DNA of 64,000 nt from CAYNRA01 sp046296415 (GCA_046296415.1 JBKBLN010000001.1:1-64000); one strand, 5' to 3'. Positions 8,305 through 17,496 are shown, numbered from the stretch's first letter. Numbers and translations: made by a program. Notes: generated by a model not told the origin, from the letters alone.

Positions 8305-8436
8305 GTGAAATCAAAATTTCTTAATATATTCAAAATTATATTATTTATTTCTATTAGTGTATTTATCCTAATCAGATTATATAATCATGGCTATATTTGG
8401 GTTGAACGCGCTGTCCACAATGCAAAATCTAAATAA
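8305..8436 (+). CDS. 43-residue one-span membrane protein (GTG start)
   Basis: A basic N-terminus, one hydrophobic span (about residues 9-23, FKIILFISISVFILI) and a conserved-looking tail RLYNHGYIWVERAVHN. The start GTG 8305 is chosen because it gives exactly the length of the broken homologue at 3078-3209 and a gap-free alignment over 43 residues. A longer frame opens at TTG 8086 (116 residues); its extra N-terminal part is hydrophobic, has no counterpart in the other copy and may be untranslated. Function unknown. The recurrence beside two secreted-protein clusters suggests an accessory role in peptide secretion or immunity. The flanks 7940-8304 and 8437-8663 show nothing else. Confidence 0.5.
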   Translation: MKSKFLNIFKIILFISISVFILIRLYNHGYIWVERAVHNAKSK

Positions 8437-8663
8437 ATTTTGTATTTAGATTAAATTGTAACTAGACATGAGTGGCTAAGTAGCACGACTTAATGGCTAA
8501 GATATGCAATATCCTAAGTGTGGTACATTTTATTACCTCCTTAGTTCTTATTCCTTCTAATATTAAATGATAATTAGAGGTTTTGAAAATTATGTTCAAT
8601 TTTAAATAGAAAGTAGAATTTATTCCATTTTCTTCTTTAGCCAAAATGTAAATTTTTCACCCC

Positions 8664-8930
8664 ATGCCATCCCTTCTCCCCAATACCTTTCTTGAAAATA
8701 CCACCCACCTGTATCTTCCCAAGGTTCAGGTGAAAACCGGCGGAATTATGGGCTTATTTTGGGTTCTGTTGTGGCATTTTTTAGTTCCGCTTTTTGGATT
8801 ACTATTGATGTTTCGTTTTCTGCACCAGGAGTGACACGCTCCTTGGCTGAGCGGACTGAATTACGCGCCCTGGTCAGCGGCCAAGTTCAGCGCGTGGCCG
8901 TGCGGGAAAATCTGCTGTTTTCAGATAATT
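8664..8930 (+). pseudogene. Truncated, frameshifted HlyD-type membrane-fusion protein
   Basis: ATG 8664 opens with MPSLLPNTFLENTTHLYLPK, typical of the N-terminus of HlyD-family secretion proteins linked to bacteriocin ABC exporters. Near 8750-8765 the homology moves to the next frame. There it continues as one membrane span and then TIDVSFSAPGVTRSLAERTE and ALVSGQVQRVAVREN, the start of the HlyD barrel-lipoyl region. After about 8930 (SDN) similarity ends abruptly. Only some 90 of the usual 350-450 residues remain and the reading frame is shifted once, so the gene cannot make an exporter subunit. No partner ABC transporter is in the window. Confidence 0.75.
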
Positions 8931-8942
8931 ATATTTATACTC

Positions 8943-9575
8943 ATGCTCATCTCTACCTATTTTCCTAATAAAAAAAGGATCTTAGATCTCATTTCTGTGG
9001 TTTGGCTACACTTTTGGTATGTTTTAATGATCAATATTGCAGTGATACTTCCTATTAGTGCCTTAGAGAAGACATTGGGAATTACGTTACTTATAGATCA
9101 AAATCAAGACTGTAAAGAAATACCTAAATATTTACTCTTCTCTCTCCTAATTGGACCTTTCTTCGAAGAGTTGATTTTTCGGCTGCACTTAAGTCATCGA
9201 AAAGTCCATTTTGCGATTTCCATTACTTTATTCTTCCTTTTGCATTTCTTTATTTGGAATACAAATGTGTTTGATTGGCGGGATCTAAATACACAGATGG
9301 ATTATCTCTACCTTTTTTGGATGGTTTGGCATTATTTCCAACGAAATCGGCACATTTCCATTTGGACCATGGTAGTGAGCGGCCTTTTTTTCGGTTTGAT
9401 CCACATTGGCAATTTTCAAGATTACAATGCTCAACCTTTTTATGCTTTGGTGGCTTCCACGGCGAGTATTTCGGTTTTGGGTTTTTTTCTGGCACGCATT
9501 CGTATAAGCCACGGCATGGCAGCAGCCATCAGTCTTCACATAGTATGGAATGTATTTATTGCATTGGACAAGTAA
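8943..9575 (+). CDS. CPBP-family intramembrane metalloprotease
   Basis: A 210-residue membrane protein with complete CPBP motifs: EELIFR at 75-80, FGLIH at 150-154 (FxxxH) and HIVWN at 199-203 (HxxxN). It has six or so membrane spans. All presumed catalytic residues are present, unlike the homologue at 7490-7939. The ATG lies just after the point where the HlyD remnant breaks off, so the gene appears joined to the remnant by a deletion or insertion. GC content is higher than that of the leader-peptide genes. Possible roles are peptide processing, self-immunity or CAAX-like cleavage; the sequence does not decide between them. Confidence 0.85.
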   Translation: MLISTYFPNKKRILDLISVVWLHFWYVLMINIAVILPISALEKTLGITLLIDQNQDCKEIPKYLLFSLLIGPFFEELIFRLHLSHRKVHFAISITLFFLLHFFIWNTNVFDWRDLNTQMDYLYLFWMVWHYFQRNRHISIWTMVVSGLFFGLIHIGNFQDYNAQPFYALVASTASISVLGFFLARIRISHGMAAAISLHIVWNVFIALDK

Positions 9576-9714
9576 GGCTAGGTATTTAAAAAAAAGTACC
9601 GGTTGGTAGGAATCATCGTAAAAGACCCGTTTTGTTGGTTAATGTACATAGGAGGGCTTATCTATTGTTAATTAGGATAATTTTTGGCAGGTTGAATATG
9701 ATCCTTAAATGACC

Positions 9715-10175
9715 ACCAACGGGCCGCTCCGAAGGAGCTTGATTGTTTTGGTGCCTGGGATGTTGCTACAAACGGAAGGCTCCGAAGGAGCCATGAGATG
9801 TCGGCAATTATTACAATTTGTAAAAAATAGGGTAAACTATCGAGGTGAGAAAAACCCCGAGGGGGCTGATTGGCTAACGGAAGGCTCCGAAGGAGCCATG
9901 AGATGTCGGCAATTATTGCAATTTGTAAAAACAAGGGTAACCTATCGAAATGAGAAAAGCCCCGAGGGGGCTGATTGGCTGACGAACGGCTCCCTCGGAG
10001 CCCCCCGTTTGTAGCCAATGAATAAGATTCACCCGTTAGCGGACAAGCGCCGTCGGTGCGACCCGTTGGAGGCATTCATTTTTAAAAAAAATGGGTATTG
10101 GGACGATAGAGGAAGGCAAAGGTGGAGGCCAACCAACGGCTCCCTCGGAGCTCTCCGTTTGTAGCCAATTTGTAA
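9715..10175. repeat. Palindromic repeat array upstream of the RAYT gene
   Basis: Hairpin cores lie at about 9722 (variant), 9778, 9883, 9988 and 10138. The segment starting ATGAGATGTCGG is duplicated in tandem here (from 9793 and from 9898, about 105 bp apart). Bases 9721-9880 closely match 5188-5345. The array ends about 120 bp before the transposase start. The spacer 10176-10297 is AT-rich with no gene. Confidence 0.88.
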
Positions 10176-10297
10176 ATTATTTAAAGGAATAATCTTCTTG
10201 GAATCAATTAGTAGAATATTTGTATAATTTTTAAATTTGAAGACATCTTGATAAAGAATCTTCTTCAAGATTTTATGCCATAAAAACTATAATTAAT

Positions 10298-10759
10298 ATG
10301 CCAAATACCTACACCCAGCTGTATGTACAGCTTGTTTTTGCTGTCAAGAATCGTGAATGTCTTATTCCGAGTGAAAATAGAAAAGACATACAAAGGTATA
10401 TCACTGGAATTATACAAAAGCGGGGGAATAAACTTCTAGCCATTTATGCCATGCCAGATCATCTGCATTTGGTCATCGGACAAAATCCCCATTTATCATT
10501 ATCGGACCTTGTTCGAGATATAAAGTCGGTATCATCCAAGTATATTAATGAGCAAAATTGGATCCCTAAGAAGTTTCATTGGCAAAACGGCTATGGAGCA
10601 TTTTCTTATTCTCGAAGCCATATTGACGCGGTAGTAAACTATGTTTTAAATCAAGAGGAACATCATAAGCGAAAGACATTTAAGGAGGAATACTTGGATA
10701 ATTTGCGAAAATATGACATTGATTTCGATGAAAAATATGTTTTTGAATGGATAGAATAA
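10298..10759 (+). CDS. REP-associated tyrosine transposase (RAYT, IS200/IS605-like Y1 enzyme)
   Basis: A 153-residue single-domain transposase. The HUH motif is HLH at 55-57 (PDHLHLVIG) and the probable catalytic Tyr is Y115 in VVNYVLNQEEHHK, with Q119 and H122-H123 following, as in the IS200/IS605 TnpA fold. Length is normal for the family. There is no TnpB partner and no obvious IS end pair. Instead hairpin-repeat arrays stand on both sides, the arrangement of RAYT genes with REP/BIME elements. The gene is intact, with no frameshift. It probably nicks the hairpin repeats as single strands; the match of enzyme to repeat rests on adjacency. Confidence 0.9.
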   Translation: MPNTYTQLYVQLVFAVKNRECLIPSENRKDIQRYITGIIQKRGNKLLAIYAMPDHLHLVIGQNPHLSLSDLVRDIKSVSSKYINEQNWIPKKFHWQNGYGAFSYSRSHIDAVVNYVLNQEEHHKRKTFKEEYLDNLRKYDIDFDEKYVFEWIE

Positions 10760-10810
10760 ACATGTGATTTATTCTATTTCCCGGTTGATTTAATGTAAAA
10801 TACCATTTGC

Positions 10811-11195
10811 CACTAACGGGTCGCACCTACGGCGCTTTATGGGGTGTGGTGAAATCATCGTTATTCTACAAATGGGGGGCTCCGAAGGAGCCATTTAGAG
10901 TCAATTCACGATTTAATTTGTGAAAAACAAGGTAATCTATCGAGGTGAATAAAGCCATGAGGAGGTCTGATGATTTAACCACTGGTTACAAGGGTGCCAT
11001 TCGCTGGTGATTGGCTCCTTCGGAGCCCCCCGTTTGTAGCCAAATGGTGGTGCACCCGCTGGTGGACAAGCGCCGTCGGTGCGACCCATTGGAGGCATTC
11101 ATTTTTAGAAAAACAAGTATTGGGGCGATAGGGGAAGGCGAAGGTGGAGGCCAACCAACGGCTCCTTCGGAGCCCCCCGTTTGTAGCATTTGCGG
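10811..11195. repeat. Palindromic repeat array downstream of the RAYT gene
   Basis: Hairpin cores lie at 10878, 11013 and 11160. Bases 10811-11110 are nearly identical by eye to 4841-5140, with a handful of substitutions and one indel, making a direct repeat of about 300 bp spaced by roughly 5.97 kb. The array ends about 100 bp before the GMC oxidoreductase gene and is the last copy of this family in the window. Confidence 0.88.
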
Positions 11196-11292
11196 ATTAC
11201 GTCGTTGTTTTAAAGGTAAAAATTGGGGAGTCGACTGTCTTTTTGAAATTTTTTATTAATTTCCCACAAGATCAACCTTCAACCTTATTCCT

Positions 11293-13038
11293 ATGAGCGT
11301 TTTACATCAGCCAGATCCGAATACCGAGTACGATGTCATCATTGTCGGGTCCGGTGCAGGGGGTGGCATGGCGGCCTATCAGCTGGCAAAAGCCGGTGCC
11401 AAAGTCTGTGTTTTAGAAGCCGGAGGCTATTTTGATCCGGCCGATCCAAAGTATATCACGCAACTAAAAAATCCTTGGGAATCGCCACGCCGCGGCGCCT
11501 CCTCCGTCCGCCCATTTGGTGACTTTGATGCCGCATGGGGTGGGTGGGATATTGAAGGGGAACCCTATGAAGCCATGCCCGGTACCGACTTTCGGTGGTT
11601 TCGCTCGCGTATGCTCGGTGGCCGAACCAACCACTGGGGACGAATTTCGATGCGCTTTGGCCCAGATGACTTCAAACGTGGTTCCATGACCGGTATCGGA
11701 GACGACTGGCCAATCTCTTACGAAGATCTGGCTCCCTATTACGATAAGGTTGATCAATTCATCGGTTTATTCGGAACCAAAGAAGGTCTCCCCAATGAAC
11801 CAGATGGAATCTTTTTACCTCCCCCCAAGCCACGCCTGCATGAACTGATGATCAAAAAAGCCGCTGGACATGTGAACATTCCGGTGATTCCCTCTCGCAT
11901 GGCGATGCTCACCAAGCCCATCAACGATTCCCGAGGGGCCTGTTTCTATTGCGGACAGTGTAATCGTGGATGTGTCGCATATGCCGATTTTTCTTCGTCC
12001 TCTGTTCTCTGTATTCCGGCCATGAAAACCGGAAACATGACGCTCATCAATCATGCGATGGTACGTGAAGTACATACCGATCCCAAAACTGGTCTAGCCA
12101 CCGGGGTTTCTTATATCAATACCCGCGATCGGCAAGACTATCGCGTTCGGGGAAAGATGGTCGTATTGGCAGCCAGTGCCTGCGAATCGTCTCGAATCTT
12201 GCTCAACTCCAAGTCGTCTCGCTTTCCTAACGGATTAGCCAATGACTCGGGTGTCATCGGAAAATATTTGAATGATTCCACCGGGGCGAGTCGATCCGCC
12301 TTCATTCCTTCCTTGATGGATCGTACTCGCTTCAACGAGGATGGTGTTGGGGGTATGCATGTGTACACGCCTTGGTGGTTGGACAATGCGAAACTAGACT
12401 TTCCACGTGGATACCACATCGAATACTCAGGGGGTATGAAAATGCCTTCTTATGGCTTTGGAATGGGGTTGGAACGAATCAACGGAACGTACGCCGACAA
12501 AAACGGTAATAAAAAGCGGGCAGGTGGCTATGGGGCTGGCCTCAAGGAAGACGTTCGAAGAACCTACGGAGCCATAATCAACATGGCAGGTCGAGGAGAA
12601 CCGATTCCGTTGGAGTCGAATTACTGTGAAATCGACCCCAACAAGGTGGACCAATACGGCATCCCAACCCTTCGCTTTCATTATAAATGGAGTGAGCACG
12701 AGATCAAGCAAGCCAAACACATGCAAGATACTTTTGAGCAGATCATCCATGAAATGGGCGGAATTCCGATGGGACCTAAACCCGATGCCTCAACGAATTA
12801 TGGATTAGCAAAACCGGGTGAAATTATTCATGAAATTGGAACCGTCCGGATGGGGAACGACCCGAAAAAGTCGGCACTTAATAAATACCAACAGGCACAT
12901 GCCGTCAAAAACCTTTTCGTGGTCGATGCGGCCCCATTTGTTTCTCAGGGGGATAAAAACGTCACATGGACGATCTTGGCCAGTGCTTGGCGTACATCGG
13001 ATTATATTATTGACCTTAAAAAGCGAAACGAACTATGA
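11293..13038 (+). CDS. GMC-family FAD-dependent oxidoreductase
   Basis: A 581-residue enzyme with the Rossmann FAD-binding start [19 protein letters not shown] (residues 14-32) and the GMC C-terminal region around [17 protein letters not shown]. The cluster [10 protein letters not shown] near residue 218 is typical of the gluconate-2-dehydrogenase large-subunit branch. There is no signal peptide. The gene overlaps the next one by 4 bp (ATGA), and that partner is the Tat-exported small subunit, so the flavoprotein may be carried out with it. It probably oxidises a sugar or polyol and passes electrons to a cytochrome not encoded here. Substrate cannot be read from the sequence. Confidence 0.9.
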   Translation: MSVLHQPDPNTEYDVIIVGSGAGGGMAAYQLAKAGAKVCVLEAGGYFDPADPKYITQLKNPWESPRRGASSVRPFGDFDAAWGGWDIEGEPYEAMPGTDFRWFRSRMLGGRTNHWGRISMRFGPDDFKRGSMTGIGDDWPISYEDLAPYYDKVDQFIGLFGTKEGLPNEPDGIFLPPPKPRLHELMIKKAAGHVNIPVIPSRMAMLTKPINDSRGACFYCGQCNRGCVAYADFSSSSVLCIPAMKTGNMTLINHAMVREVHTDPKTGLATGVSYINTRDRQDYRVRGKMVVLAASACESSRILLNSKSSRFPNGLANDSGVIGKYLNDSTGASRSAFIPSLMDRTRFNEDGVGGMHVYTPWWLDNAKLDFPRGYHIEYSGGMKMPSYGFGMGLERINGTYADKNGNKKRAGGYGAGLKEDVRRTYGAIINMAGRGEPIPLESNYCEIDPNKVDQYGIPTLRFHYKWSEHEIKQAKHMQDTFEQIIHEMGGIPMGPKPDASTNYGLAKPGEIIHEIGTVRMGNDPKKSALNKYQQAHAVKNLFVVDAAPFVSQGDKNVTWTILASAWRTSDYIIDLKKRNEL

Positions 13039-13670
13039 AACGTCGAGATACACTCAAAGCCTTGTCCCTTACCTCGTTGGGCCTAGCCGTTTCGCCAACC
13101 GAGGTGGCGGCTCAGAAAAAACCAGTTAAAAAGGAGCCCCCCGTTACGCCAGGTCGGACACCCGAAGAGGCCGAGCGAGATAAGAAAATCCATGCCCAAA
13201 CCTTTTTTACACCGGCTGAAATGCAGCTATTAACGGTTTTGGTCGATATCATTTTGCCTGCCGATGGCGTATCAGGAAGTGCTTCACAAGCAGGAGTACC
13301 CGCGTTTATCGAGTTTATGGCAAAAGATATTCCGAGTCATCAAACACCCCTTCGTGGTGGTTTGAATTGGATCGATCATCGGGCCAAACATCTGTTTGGA
13401 GTTGGATTTATGGCATTAAAGCCTGCACAACGACTTCAAATCATCGATGAAATCGCCTATCCTGAAGAGGCCAAAACGGAAGTGAAGCCCGGCGTCGCAT
13501 TTTTCAATCGCCTACGCGATTTAACCGTCACGGGATTCTATACCACCGAAATGGGTTTCAAAGATCTAGATTATCGGGGAAATCAACCTAACGCTTGGGA
13601 TGGCGTACCGCAAGAGGTATTGGATGAATACGGATTGAAGAACGATCCGTTGTATGATGCAGAAAAATAA
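13035..13670 (+). CDS. Gluconate 2-dehydrogenase subunit 3 family protein (Tat signal)
   Basis: A 211-residue protein beginning [19 protein letters not shown], a twin-arginine signal (RRDTLK) with a hydrophobic core, cut near VAAQ (residue 26). The mature part, from TFFTPAEMQLLTVLVDIILP, is the gluconate 2-dehydrogenase gamma (subunit 3) domain. In this family the small subunit pairs with a GMC oxidoreductase and provides Tat export. Its start codon overlaps the stop of the GMC gene, which fixes the pair as an operon. It ends 22 bp before a 36-bp palindrome. Confidence 0.9.
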   Translation: MKRRDTLKALSLTSLGLAVSPTEVAAQKKPVKKEPPVTPGRTPEEAERDKKIHAQTFFTPAEMQLLTVLVDIILPADGVSGSASQAGVPAFIEFMAKDIPSHQTPLRGGLNWIDHRAKHLFGVGFMALKPAQRLQIIDEIAYPEEAKTEVKPGVAFFNRLRDLTVTGFYTTEMGFKDLDYRGNQPNAWDGVPQEVLDEYGLKNDPLYDAEK

Positions 13671-13691
13671 TAAAGCCTGGTATGGGCATAT

Positions 13692-13727
13692 CTCAATAGG
13701 GGCGTTGCATGCAACGCCCCTATTGAG
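13692..13727. repeat. 36-bp perfect palindrome between convergent genes
   Basis: Both halves match without a mismatch over 18 bp each around CATG. The left half runs CTCAATAGGGGCGTTGCA and the right half is its exact complement. It lies between the convergent subunit-3 and cysteine desulfurase genes and may act as a two-way terminator. The core AGGGGCGTT ... AACGCCCCT resembles the hairpin at 63344-63376, so the two may belong to one dispersed palindrome family. Confidence 0.7.
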
Positions 13728-13744
13728 CGAAAATGCGTGCTACG

Positions 13745-14899
13745 TTACACCGTTTCTGGTTTGAATAGATCCACCAATGTCTTCACCGCATAATCAATTT
13801 CTTCTTGTTTGGTAAACTTGCTGAATGAAAAGCGAACATTTCCCCGTGTGGGATCAACTTGAAGGGCCTGCAAAACGTGTGAACCCACGTTGGTCCCGGA
13901 GGAGCACGCACTACCCCCTGAGCAAGAAATTTTGGCAATATCTAAATTGAAAAGGAGCATATCCTGTTCGTCGCTCGGCGGGAAACTGACGTTCAGGACT
14001 GTATACAGGCTTTTGTCCAGTTCACCCGAAAGGCCATTGAATCGAACATCCGGTATGGCGTGTTGAAGTTGTTGGATGAAAGAGCGTTTTAGGTTCTCCA
14101 CATGAGTACGGTGCTCCGACATACCTTGATAAGCAAGTTCCAAGGCTTTGGCAAGCCCGACGATACCATACACATTTTCTGTCCCTCCCCGCATGTTGCG
14201 TTCTTGGGCCCCACCGTGAATGAACGGATGGATTTTCGTATCGGCGTTTACATATAAAAAGCCAACTCCCTTAGGTCCATGGAATTTATGGGCGGCCCCC
14301 ACGACAAAGTCGATGGGAAGGTGTTGAAGGTCATGGACATAGTGTCCCATGGTTTGAACCGTATCCGAGTGAAAGAGGGCCCCCGACGCACGGCAAAGTT
14401 GTCCTACCTGCTCCAAAGGCAATAGATTGCCGATCTCGTTATTTCCATGCATCAGCGAGACCATGGCCTTGGGGTGGGTTTGTAGCCATTCGGCCACAAA
14501 ATCAAGGTCAATTACCCCTTGTGCATCGTGAGGTGCAAGTGTTAAGGTTATTTTTCCTTTTTGTGCTAAATAGTCTAGGGTATGTAATACCGCATGATGT
14601 TCCAACGCTGAGCTCAGAACATGCTGAATGCCATGACTTTCCACGGAACAAATGAGTGCGGTATTATCGGCCTCAGTACCACCTGAGGTAAAGAAAATTT
14701 CCGCTGGTGAGGTATTCAAGAGTTGGGCGACCGATTTCCTTGCCTTTTCAATGGTACTTTTCACCGTCCGGCCATGGCTGTGGATGGAGGATGGATTTCC
14801 GAAATGGTCCGTCATGAGCGGAAGCATCACCTCCAAGACTTGGGGGTCGAGGGGGGTGGTAGCTGCGTTATCTAAATATACCCGTTGCATCGTTGTCAT
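13745..14899 (-). CDS. Cysteine desulfurase (IscS/NifS class)
   Basis: A 384-residue PLP enzyme that moves sulfur from cysteine to acceptor proteins for Fe-S clusters and thio-modifications. It starts MQRVYLDNAATTPLDP. The PLP lysine is K205 in GAAHKFHGPKGVGF and the active cysteine is C332 in SCSGGSACSSG, with SGGTEADN near 72-79. Length fits the class. M1 or M4 could be the start. It lies 64 bp downstream of an Lrp-type regulator on the same strand, so the two may share a transcript. No IscU or other Fe-S genes adjoin. Confidence 0.92.
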   Translation of the reverse strand: MTTMQRVYLDNAATTPLDPQVLEVMLPLMTDHFGNPSSIHSHGRTVKSTIEKARKSVAQLLNTSPAEIFFTSGGTEADNTALICSVESHGIQHVLSSALEHHAVLHTLDYLAQKGKITLTLAPHDAQGVIDLDFVAEWLQTHPKAMVSLMHGNNEIGNLLPLEQVGQLCRASGALFHSDTVQTMGHYVHDLQHLPIDFVVGAAHKFHGPKGVGFLYVNADTKIHPFIHGGAQERNMRGGTENVYGIVGLAKALELAYQGMSEHRTHVENLKRSFIQQLQHAIPDVRFNGLSGELDKSLYTVLNVSFPPSDEQDMLLFNLDIAKISCSGGSACSSGTNVGSHVLQALQVDPTRGNVRFSFSKFTKQEEIDYAVKTLVDLFKPETV

Positions 14900-14963
14900 T
14901 TGGCTGAAAAAAAGACAAATGTATAGGAATTGGACGGGAAGTACAACCTAGTAAATGAATAGG

Positions 14964-15419
14964 TTAATGACTCGGAATGGGAATATTTTTTTTAAATGCG
15001 CAGCCAAAGTCGATCAAGGATTCGGTTTTTAGAATACCTGGTATGTGATCAATTTGGTCATAGAGGATTTGGCGCATGTGTTCTCGGTTTTGGGCGATAA
15101 TCCGGATATACAAGGCGTATTGGCCGGTGATGTAATAGCACTCAACCACCTCCGGAATTTGTCGGAGTGCGTCAACGATAGCGTGGGAATCGGAGTCCTC
15201 TTTCAGGATAAGCCCTGTAAAGGCACCCCATTCATACCCTAACATTCGTTCGTCCACCACAATGGAGGTTCCTTTAAGAAGTCCACGTTGTTTTAACTTG
15301 GCTACCCGTTGGTGTACCATGGTGTTTGATATACCGAGTTGGTTCGCGATTTCGGCGTAAGGTCTTCGGGCATCTTTCTCTAAAGCTTGTAGTATTTGGC
15401 GATCAAAGGAGTCAAGCAT
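14964..15419 (-). CDS. Lrp/AsnC-family transcriptional regulator
   Basis: A 151-residue protein with the usual two parts. The N-terminal winged helix is MLDSFDRQILQALEKDARRP, then YAEIANQLGISNTMVHQRVAKL, residues 1-50. A RAM ligand-binding domain covers about residues 68-140 (TGLILKEDSD; VVECYYITGQYALYIRI). Lrp proteins sense amino acids. It is divergent from ornithine aminotransferase across about 130 bp of AT-rich DNA, so it probably controls that gene and itself. Confidence 0.92.
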   Translation of the reverse strand: MLDSFDRQILQALEKDARRPYAEIANQLGISNTMVHQRVAKLKQRGLLKGTSIVVDERMLGYEWGAFTGLILKEDSDSHAIVDALRQIPEVVECYYITGQYALYIRIIAQNREHMRQILYDQIDHIPGILKTESLIDFGCAFKKNIPIPSH

Positions 15420-15513
15420 AAAAGTTAAATTGACTTAAATCGTATTGATTTAATTAAAATTAAAAATTTATTTACTAAAAATAAAAAATATAACACAAGA
15501 ATAGGCATTAGAG

Positions 15514-15526
15514 TGTCAAGGTGACA
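15514..15526. promoter_or_regulatory. Inverted repeat in the Lrp-rocD intergenic region
   Basis: TGTCAAGGTGACA is a perfect inverted repeat of TGTCA around three bases, 27 bp before the rocD start. It could be an operator for the divergent Lrp regulator. The surrounding A+T-rich stretch (15420-15500) also suits Lrp binding. Inference only. Confidence 0.35.
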
Positions 15527-15552
15527 TATTGTGTATAAATTCAACAGACACA

Positions 15553-16824
15553 ATGCAAGAAATCATGACACGCAGTGAAGAATTAATCGCTTTAGAGGAT
15601 CGCTACGGCGCCCACAACTATCACCCATTGCCCGTTGTTTTGGAACGAGGGGCGGGGGCCTTGGTTTGGGATGTGGAGGGAAAGCAATATTATGATTTCC
15701 TTTCTGCTTATTCGGCGGTGAATCAAGGGCATTGTCATCCGCGGATCATCTCGGCTCTCACCGAGCAAGCTCAAAAATTGACCTTAACGTCCAGGGCATT
15801 CTACAATGCCCAATTGGGTGAATTTGAAGCATACATGAGCGAAACTTTTGGGTACGACAAGGTTTTGATGATGAATACCGGTGTGGAGGCAGTTGAAACG
15901 GCACTCAAGTTGGCTCGAAAATGGGCGTATCAAGTGAAAGGAATTCCAGAAAACAAAGCCAAGATATTATTTGCAGGGCATAATTTTCATGGCCGGACGT
16001 TGTCTGTGATTTCGGCGTCCACGGATCCCTCAAGTCGGGGTGGATTTGGGCCTTATATGCCCGGATTTGAAGTGATTCCGTACAATGACATCGAGGCATT
16101 GGAAAATGCCTTGGTGAACGATCCCTATGTGGCTGCCTTCATTGTCGAGCCGATTCAGGGTGAGGCGGGTGTCGTGGTGCCAGATCCCATGTACTTGCCG
16201 GAGGTAAAAAAGTTGTGTCAAGCGTCTCACGTTTTATTTATCGCCGATGAGGTTCAGACAGGCATTGCCCGGACCGGAAAAATGTTGGCCAGTTGCGGAA
16301 ATTGTTCGTGTGGTTCGGGTGGATGTGAAAAACAATACGAAACGCGCCCCGATATATTGATATTAGGCAAAGCGTTGTCGGGCGGGGTCATGCCTGTTTC
16401 GGCGGTTTTGGCAGATGATGAGATCATGTTGTGCATTCGGCCTGGGGAACATGGGTCTACTTTTGGCGGGAATCCATTAGCCTGTGCTGTGGCCAGAGAG
16501 GCTTTGGAGGTGGTGAAAGATGAGCGATTGGCAGAGCGAGCCGAGTATTTAGGTAGAATTTTTCGGGACCGGATGCAGGCCTTGGCCGATCGCTCCGACC
16601 TAGTCCGGTTGGTTCGTGGAAAAGGCTTGTTGAATGCGATCGAAGTAAATTCGTCTGAAGATTCCTCTTTGGGCTGGGATATTTGCATGGCTTTGAAGGA
16701 GAAGGGGCTATTAGCCAAACCGACGCATGGGAACAAAATTCGGTTTGCCCCGCCGTTGGTCATTACCGAGGAGCAGTTGTTGGATGGCATTCGGATCATC
16801 GAAGAGACGATCGAAGCATTATAA
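15553..16824 (+). CDS. rocD: Ornithine--oxo-acid aminotransferase
   Basis: A class III PLP aminotransferase of 423 residues from ATG 15553 that converts ornithine and 2-oxoglutarate to glutamate semialdehyde and glutamate. A TTG at 15529 would add eight residues and is less likely. Seen are [16 protein letters not shown] near the start, [12 protein letters not shown] around residue 240 and the PLP lysine K273 in [13 protein letters not shown]. An unusual cysteine-rich loop, [11 protein letters not shown] (C248, C251, C253, C258), precedes the PLP lysine. It is divergent from an Lrp regulator and followed by a terminator. Confidence 0.92.
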   Translation: MQEIMTRSEELIALEDRYGAHNYHPLPVVLERGAGALVWDVEGKQYYDFLSAYSAVNQGHCHPRIISALTEQAQKLTLTSRAFYNAQLGEFEAYMSETFGYDKVLMMNTGVEAVETALKLARKWAYQVKGIPENKAKILFAGHNFHGRTLSVISASTDPSSRGGFGPYMPGFEVIPYNDIEALENALVNDPYVAAFIVEPIQGEAGVVVPDPMYLPEVKKLCQASHVLFIADEVQTGIARTGKMLASCGNCSCGSGGCEKQYETRPDILILGKALSGGVMPVSAVLADDEIMLCIRPGEHGSTFGGNPLACAVAREALEVVKDERLAERAEYLGRIFRDRMQALADRSDLVRLVRGKGLLNAIEVNSSEDSSLGWDICMALKEKGLLAKPTHGNKIRFAPPLVITEEQLLDGIRIIEETIEAL

Positions 16825-16883
16825 TGTTTTTGTTACGATCCCTGGGAGAGTGAAAAAGCGAATAGATAAGTACGATGCTTAAG

Positions 16884-16907
16884 GGAAGGTGAAAGCCTTC
16901 CTTTTTT
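16884..16907 (+). terminator. Rho-independent terminator after rocD
   Basis: The hairpin GGAAGG-TGAAAG-CCTTCC is followed by six T. It lies about 60 bp after the rocD stop and points with it. Confidence 0.75.
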
Positions 16908-17013
16908 ATTATGAAAACTTGTACGTTCGTATCATAAAAATTAACGTTTGAGCATTATGTAGGTTTTTACTACTTAAAGGTGCCACTTTTTTGTATTTTT
17001 CAGGGCATGAGGA

Positions 17014-17496
17014 ATGATTTTAAAGGAAGTTTCAACCTTTGATTTTTCTTCAATAGTAGGACAAAAACTTAGCATGGAAGCAATGTTAATCGGGGATAAA
17101 ATCAGGGGTATTCGAACGTTGAGAGGTCTCTCTCAGGAAAATGTGGCGGACATGTTGAATATGTCTTTGTTGGCGTACGGAGACATCGAGCGGAACAAAA
17201 TCAAGAAACTCAGTTTGAAGCGATTGGAGCAAGTTGGTGAGGTCTTGGGGGTTTCTGTCTTGGATATATTATCGTTTAATGATGCGATATCGAATATATT
17301 CACCTATTGTCAGAATACGCAAGTCGTGAATGGATCGCATGCTACCCAGATGACAGGATATTATTTAAATCGCGAATGGGAGAAAAAGTTGGAAGTTTTG
17401 ACAAAGGAGATGGAGGTTCTGAAGACAGAAAATGGGCGTTTGGCGTGGGAGGTACGGTATTGGCGTGAAAAATGGCAACGTGAGTCGATGAATTGA
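17014..17496 (+). CDS. XRE-family regulator with C-terminal coiled coil (tandem copy 1)
   Basis: A 160-residue protein with a helix-turn-helix: IGDKIRGIRTLRGLSQENVA, then LNMSLLAYGDIERNKIKKLS, about residues 26-80. The C-terminus is heptad-rich with a conserved REWEKKLE ... WEVRYWREKW pattern. It is a clear paralogue of 17641-18060: both share IxNxFxxCQNTxVxNG, YYxxREWE and RYWRE. The family start may be the internal Met at residue 22 or 24. The pair lies in tandem, 145 bp apart, before an HD hydrolase gene. What they sense is unknown. Confidence 0.85.
   Translation: MILKEVSTFDFSSIVGQKLSMEAMLIGDKIRGIRTLRGLSQENVADMLNMSLLAYGDIERNKIKKLSLKRLEQVGEVLGVSVLDILSFNDAISNIFTYCQNTQVVNGSHATQMTGYYLNREWEKKLEVLTKEMEVLKTENGRLAWEVRYWREKWQRESMN

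Noticed and set aside
9285..9539. Antisense ORFs inside the second CPBP gene
   Set aside because: They are shadows of the CPBP frame with no start signals or similarity.
10298..10759. Complete IS200/IS605 insertion sequence
   Set aside because: No TnpB and no simple subterminal end pair. The flanks are multi-copy repeat arrays, which fits a RAYT better.
4841..11195. CRISPR array
   Set aside because: Repeats are long, imperfect, palindromic and irregularly spaced, spacers are themselves repeated, and no cas gene is present.
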